Shown here in pieces: positions 32,240-34,959 of a stretch of DNA of 34,959 nt (within the stretch, counting starts at the first letter, position 1; each line of letters starts with the position of its first letter). The notes under the pieces were generated by a model. That model did not search any database, was not told the origin of the DNA, and saw nothing but the letters and a program-made list of their open reading frames with translations. Origin of the DNA: Thermoplasmata archaeon (GTDB lineage: Archaea > Thermoplasmatota > Thermoplasmata > Lutacidiplasmatales > UBA184); the NCBI GenBank assembly GCA_022750195.1, contig JAKIWE010000007.1, positions 1 through 34,959 of the forward strand. Reading direction: 5' to 3'. The position numbers and the translations under genes were made by a program.

Positions 32240-33072
32240 CGGTCGGGTCGCCGGCTCCGGCACTCCGGACCGCCGCCGGCTCCGCCTCGAGTACGGTCCT
32301 GGTCGAGCATTTGGAGGTCGGGTTCCGGGACAAGCTCGTCTGGCAGGACGCGAGCTTCACGGTCGAGCCGGGGGAATTCGTCGCCGTGATCGGCCCGAAC
32401 GGGGCCGGCAAGACGACGCTGTTCCGGGTCCTCCTCGGGTTGATGGCCCCGACGCAGGGGCGCGTCGAGGTGTTCGGAGCCCCCCCGAAACGTGGCAGTC
32501 CGCAGATCGGCTACGTCCCCCAGCGCCACACGATCACGAACGAGACGAACATCGCCTGCCTCGAGCTCGTGCGCCTCGCCTGTCTCGGGAATCGCTGGGG
32601 ATTCAGCCTGTCGAGCCGCCGGGAGCGGGAGGCCGCTCAGCTGGCGCTCGAGTCGGTCGGCGCGGGACACCTCGTCGAAAAGCCGCTCGGGGCGCTCTCC
32701 GGCGGCGAGGCACAGCGTGTGTTCCTCGCCGAAGCCTTGGTGAGCAACCCCCAGCTCCTCCTCCTCGATGAGCCGCTCTCGCATCTCGACCTCCGCCGGG
32801 CGAAGGAGCTCGTCACCCTAGTGAACGGCATCGTCCGGTCGCGGAACGTCGCCGCGCTGCTCGTCGCGCACGACATCAATCCGTTGATCCAGCATCTCGA
32901 CAAGGTCGTCTACATCGCGAACCGCAAGATCGCCGCCGGCGCGCCGAAGGACGTGCTCACCTCGGAGAGCCTCAGCGCGCTGTACGGCGTGCCCGTGGAG
33001 GTGCTTCGCGACTCGCGCGGCAACATCGTCATCGTCGGGGGCGAGGACCCGCACGAGGGGGAGGACGATTGA
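32236..33072 (+). CDS. Metal ABC importer ATPase
   Basis: This 278-residue cytoplasmic ATPase has Walker A (GPNGAGKTT), Q-loop (VPQRH), signature (LSGGEAQR), Walker B (LLLLDEPLSHLD) and H-loop (VAHDIN). It powers uptake with the permease encoded next. The start ATG overlaps the binding-protein stop (ATGA), and its stop overlaps the TTG of the permease (TTGA). Confidence 0.95.
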   Translation: MTVGSPAPALRTAAGSASSTVLVEHLEVGFRDKLVWQDASFTVEPGEFVAVIGPNGAGKTTLFRVLLGLMAPTQGRVEVFGAPPKRGSPQIGYVPQRHTITNETNIACLELVRLACLGNRWGFSLSSRREREAAQLALESVGAGHLVEKPLGALSGGEAQRVFLAEALVSNPQLLLLDEPLSHLDLRRAKELVTLVNGIVRSRNVAALLVAHDINPLIQHLDKVVYIANRKIAAGAPKDVLTSESLSALYGVPVEVLRDSRGNIVIVGGEDPHEGEDD

Positions 33073-33938
33073 CCGCCTTCAGCCCCAATCTCGTCACCGA
33101 CCTCCGCGACATCCTGCAGTATCCGTTCATGCAGCACGCCTTCGAGGCGGGGACGATCATCGCGATCGTCGCGGGTCTCGTGAGCTACCTCGTGATCCTG
33201 CGCCGGTCGGCGTTCGCCGCGCACGCGATGGCCCACGTGGGTTTCGCCGGGGCCGCGGGCGCCGTCCTCCTCGGCGTGAACCCGGTGTTCGGCCTCCTCG
33301 CGTTCACGACCGCGACCGGCTCGGGGATTGCGCTCCTCGGTCCGAAGGCCGCCAATCGCGACGTCGAGATCGGGACGGTGCTCGCGTTCATGCTCGGACT
33401 CGGAGTACTGTTCATCAGCCTCTACACGGGCTACTCGACCGAGACCTACGCGATCCTGTTCGGCGAGATCCTCGGGATCAGCCAGGCGTCCGTCGTCCTC
33501 ACCCTGGAGGCCGGGATCGTGATCCTGGCCGCGTTCGCCGTGTTCTACCGGCCGCTGCTGTTCTCCGCCCTCGACGAGGACGTCGCCGAAGCGAAGGGGA
33601 TGCCCGTTCTGCTCCTCGGGGTGGTGTTCATGCTCCTCGTCGCCGCGGCGGTCTCCATCGCGGTCCAGGTGATCGGCGTCCTGCTGATCTTCGCGCTCCT
33701 GGTCACGCCGGCGGCGATCGCGCTCCGATTGTCGAAGCGTCCGCTTACCGCCGTAATTCTGTCGATCTTGATCGCGCTGGGCGCGGTGTGGGCCGGTCTG
33801 TTCATCTCGGCGTACATCCAGTTGCCCGTGAGCTTCTTCATCGTGAGCATCGTCTTTGGGGCCTATCTGCTCGTTCGAGGAGTCGCCGCGCTCCGCGAGA
33901 GCGCCGGGCCGAAGGTGTGGCAGACCGCGCCGGACTGA
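33069..33938 (+). CDS. Metal ABC importer permease (ABC-3 family)
   Basis: This 289-residue polytopic protein has about eight membrane helices and the ABC-3 family pattern, with SAFAAHAMAHVGFAGAAGA near the N-terminus and GVLLIFALLVTPAAIA in the second half. It forms the channel for Mn, Fe or Zn import. TTG 33069 is coupled to the ATPase stop; ATG 33129 would cut into the first helix region. No gene lies in the 101 bases between its end and the convergent sufB stop. Confidence 0.93.
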   Translation: MTAFSPNLVTDLRDILQYPFMQHAFEAGTIIAIVAGLVSYLVILRRSAFAAHAMAHVGFAGAAGAVLLGVNPVFGLLAFTTATGSGIALLGPKAANRDVEIGTVLAFMLGLGVLFISLYTGYSTETYAILFGEILGISQASVVLTLEAGIVILAAFAVFYRPLLFSALDEDVAEAKGMPVLLLGVVFMLLVAAAVSIAVQVIGVLLIFALLVTPAAIALRLSKRPLTAVILSILIALGAVWAGLFISAYIQLPVSFFIVSIVFGAYLLVRGVAALRESAGPKVWQTAPD

Positions 33939-34039
33939 AGGGTTCGCCCCAGCGGGCTCGAACGCCCCGGACGGCGCGGCGGCCATTCCAACCGACGGGT
34001 CGGCTGCCGGCCCCGCGGGCCGGCCAAACGCGCCTCGCC

Positions 34040-34959
34040 CTAGCCGACCGCGCCGGTCATCTCGAGCTGGATGAGCCGGTTCAGCTCGAGCGCGTAGTCG
34101 ACCGGAAGCTCCTTCGCGAACTCCGCGAGGAACCCCATCAGGATCAGGTGGATGGCATCGGACTCGTTGAGCCCGCGGCTCATGAGGTAGAAGATCTGCT
34201 CCTCGCCGATCTTGCCGACGACCGCCTCGTGGGTGATCGTGGCATCCTCCTCGTGGATCTCGTTGTACGGGTAGGTGTCCGACCGACCCAACTCGTCGGG
34301 CAAGAGCGCGTCGCAGCGGACCGCCGCCTTCACGCCCGTCGCGCCCGGGGCGACGTGGAGCAGGCCGCGATAGCTGGTCTGGCCGCCTCGGATGGCGATC
34401 GACTTCGCGATGATCTTGCTCGAGGTGTCGGGGGCCGAATGGACGGCCTTCGCGCCCGAGTCGATGATCTGTCCCTCGGAGGCGAACGCGACGGACAGGA
34501 TGTCCGCGCGGGCCCCTCGACCCTTGAGGTAGACGGACGGATACTTCATCGTGATCTTGCTGCCGAGGTTTCCGTCGACCCACTCGACGAGCGCATTCTC
34601 GTACGCGACCGCGCGCTTCGTGACCAGGTTGTAGACGTTCTTCGACCAGTTCTGGACCGTCGTGTAGCGCACCTTCGCGTACGGTTCCGCGACGACCTCG
34701 ACGACGGCCGCGTGCAGCGAGTCGGTCGAGTAGACGGGGGCCGTGCACCCTTCGATGTAATGGATCTTCGAGCCCTTGTCCCCGATGATCAGCGTGCGCT
34801 CGAACTGGCCGACGTTCTTCGCGTTGATCCGGAAATACGCCTGGAGCGGGATGCCGGCGTCCACGCCGGGCGGGATGTACACGAAACTTCCGCCGGACCA
34901 GACAGCGCTGTTCAGGGCGGAGAACTTGTTGTCGTTGTACGGAACGATCTTGCCGAAGT
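34040..34959 (-). CDS. sufB: SufB iron-sulfur cluster assembly protein, N-terminus cut by window edge
   Basis: The C-terminal 306 or so residues of SufB are seen. The frame runs through the right edge (FGKIVPYNDNKFSALN...). The conserved SufB block is present: VYIPPGV, an internal beta-helix, CDALLP (the scaffold cysteine), ITHEA (the conserved His-Glu) and IFYLMSRGLNESDAI, ending at GAVG. It is the partner of SufC and SufD and receives sulfur during cluster assembly. sufC, if linked, must lie to the right. The gene ends at 34040, convergent with the metal ABC operon. Confidence 0.95.
   Translation of the reverse strand, partial: FGKIVPYNDNKFSALNSAVWSGGSFVYIPPGVDAGIPLQAYFRINAKNVGQFERTLIIGDKGSKIHYIEGCTAPVYSTDSLHAAVVEVVAEPYAKVRYTTVQNWSKNVYNLVTKRAVAYENALVEWVDGNLGSKITMKYPSVYLKGRGARADILSVAFASEGQIIDSGAKAVHSAPDTSSKIIAKSIAIRGGQTSYRGLLHVAPGATGVKAAVRCDALLPDELGRSDTYPYNEIHEEDATITHEAVVGKIGEEQIFYLMSRGLNESDAIHLILMGFLAEFAKELPVDYALELNRLIQLEMTGAVG

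Noticed and set aside
32910..34748. A 612-residue minus-strand frame across the metal permease and sufB
   Set aside because: It is antisense to the permease and in the wrong frame over sufB; the composition is repetitive and matches no family.
1..34959. CRISPR arrays, insertion sequences and replication origins
   Set aside because: No regularly spaced repeats, transposase motifs or Cdc6/Orc1-linked repeat clusters were seen by eye.

Overview
The window is GC-rich archaeal DNA. The archaeal signs are an Mre11-Rad50 pair, an archaeal-type RNase P RNA, TATA boxes 25-30 bases before start codons with little or no leader, many GTG starts, and large secreted Kelch/PKD proteins with a C-terminal membrane anchor. 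With the K+-independent proton pyrophosphatase, bacterial-type threonyl-tRNA synthetase and SUF proteins, this suggests a mesophilic Thermoplasmatota-like lineage. The placement is inferred from gene content, not from a phylogeny.

Layout. Bases 1-7739 look accessory: a VirD4/TraG/HerA-type ATPase cut by the left edge, a 1284-residue Kelch/PKD surface protein, and a complete tyrosine integrase. The end of the integrase gene overlaps the 3' end of the RNase P RNA gene (7728-8063, minus strand), so this may be an element integrated at rnpB. From rnpB rightwards the content is mostly core: a HisA/HisF-related barrel protein, a poorly preserved PH-domain remnant, an FN3/PKD membrane protein with a cytoplasmic zinc ribbon, thrS, a small zinc-finger protein, hppA, a repeat-bearing SPFH (flotillin-like) protein, two small unknowns, mre11-rad50, an aldo/keto reductase and a second Kelch/PKD protein.

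Bases 26654-34959 concern metals and iron-sulfur clusters. A minus-strand operon joins an IscU-type scaffold, a two-cluster ferredoxin and a B12-binding radical SAM enzyme by overlapping start and stop codons. SufD is divergent from it, and SufB runs off the right edge. Between them lies a DtxR-family regulator translationally coupled to a three-gene metal ABC importer (binding protein, ATPase, permease). This looks like a locus balancing metal uptake against cluster assembly.

Two promoters appear to be single symmetric TATA elements serving divergent genes (rnpB/HisA-like at 8086-8091, and two small genes at 18650-18654). Two perfect 15-base palindromes lie at promoters in the metal region. 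No CRISPR array, insertion sequence or tRNA gene was recognised.
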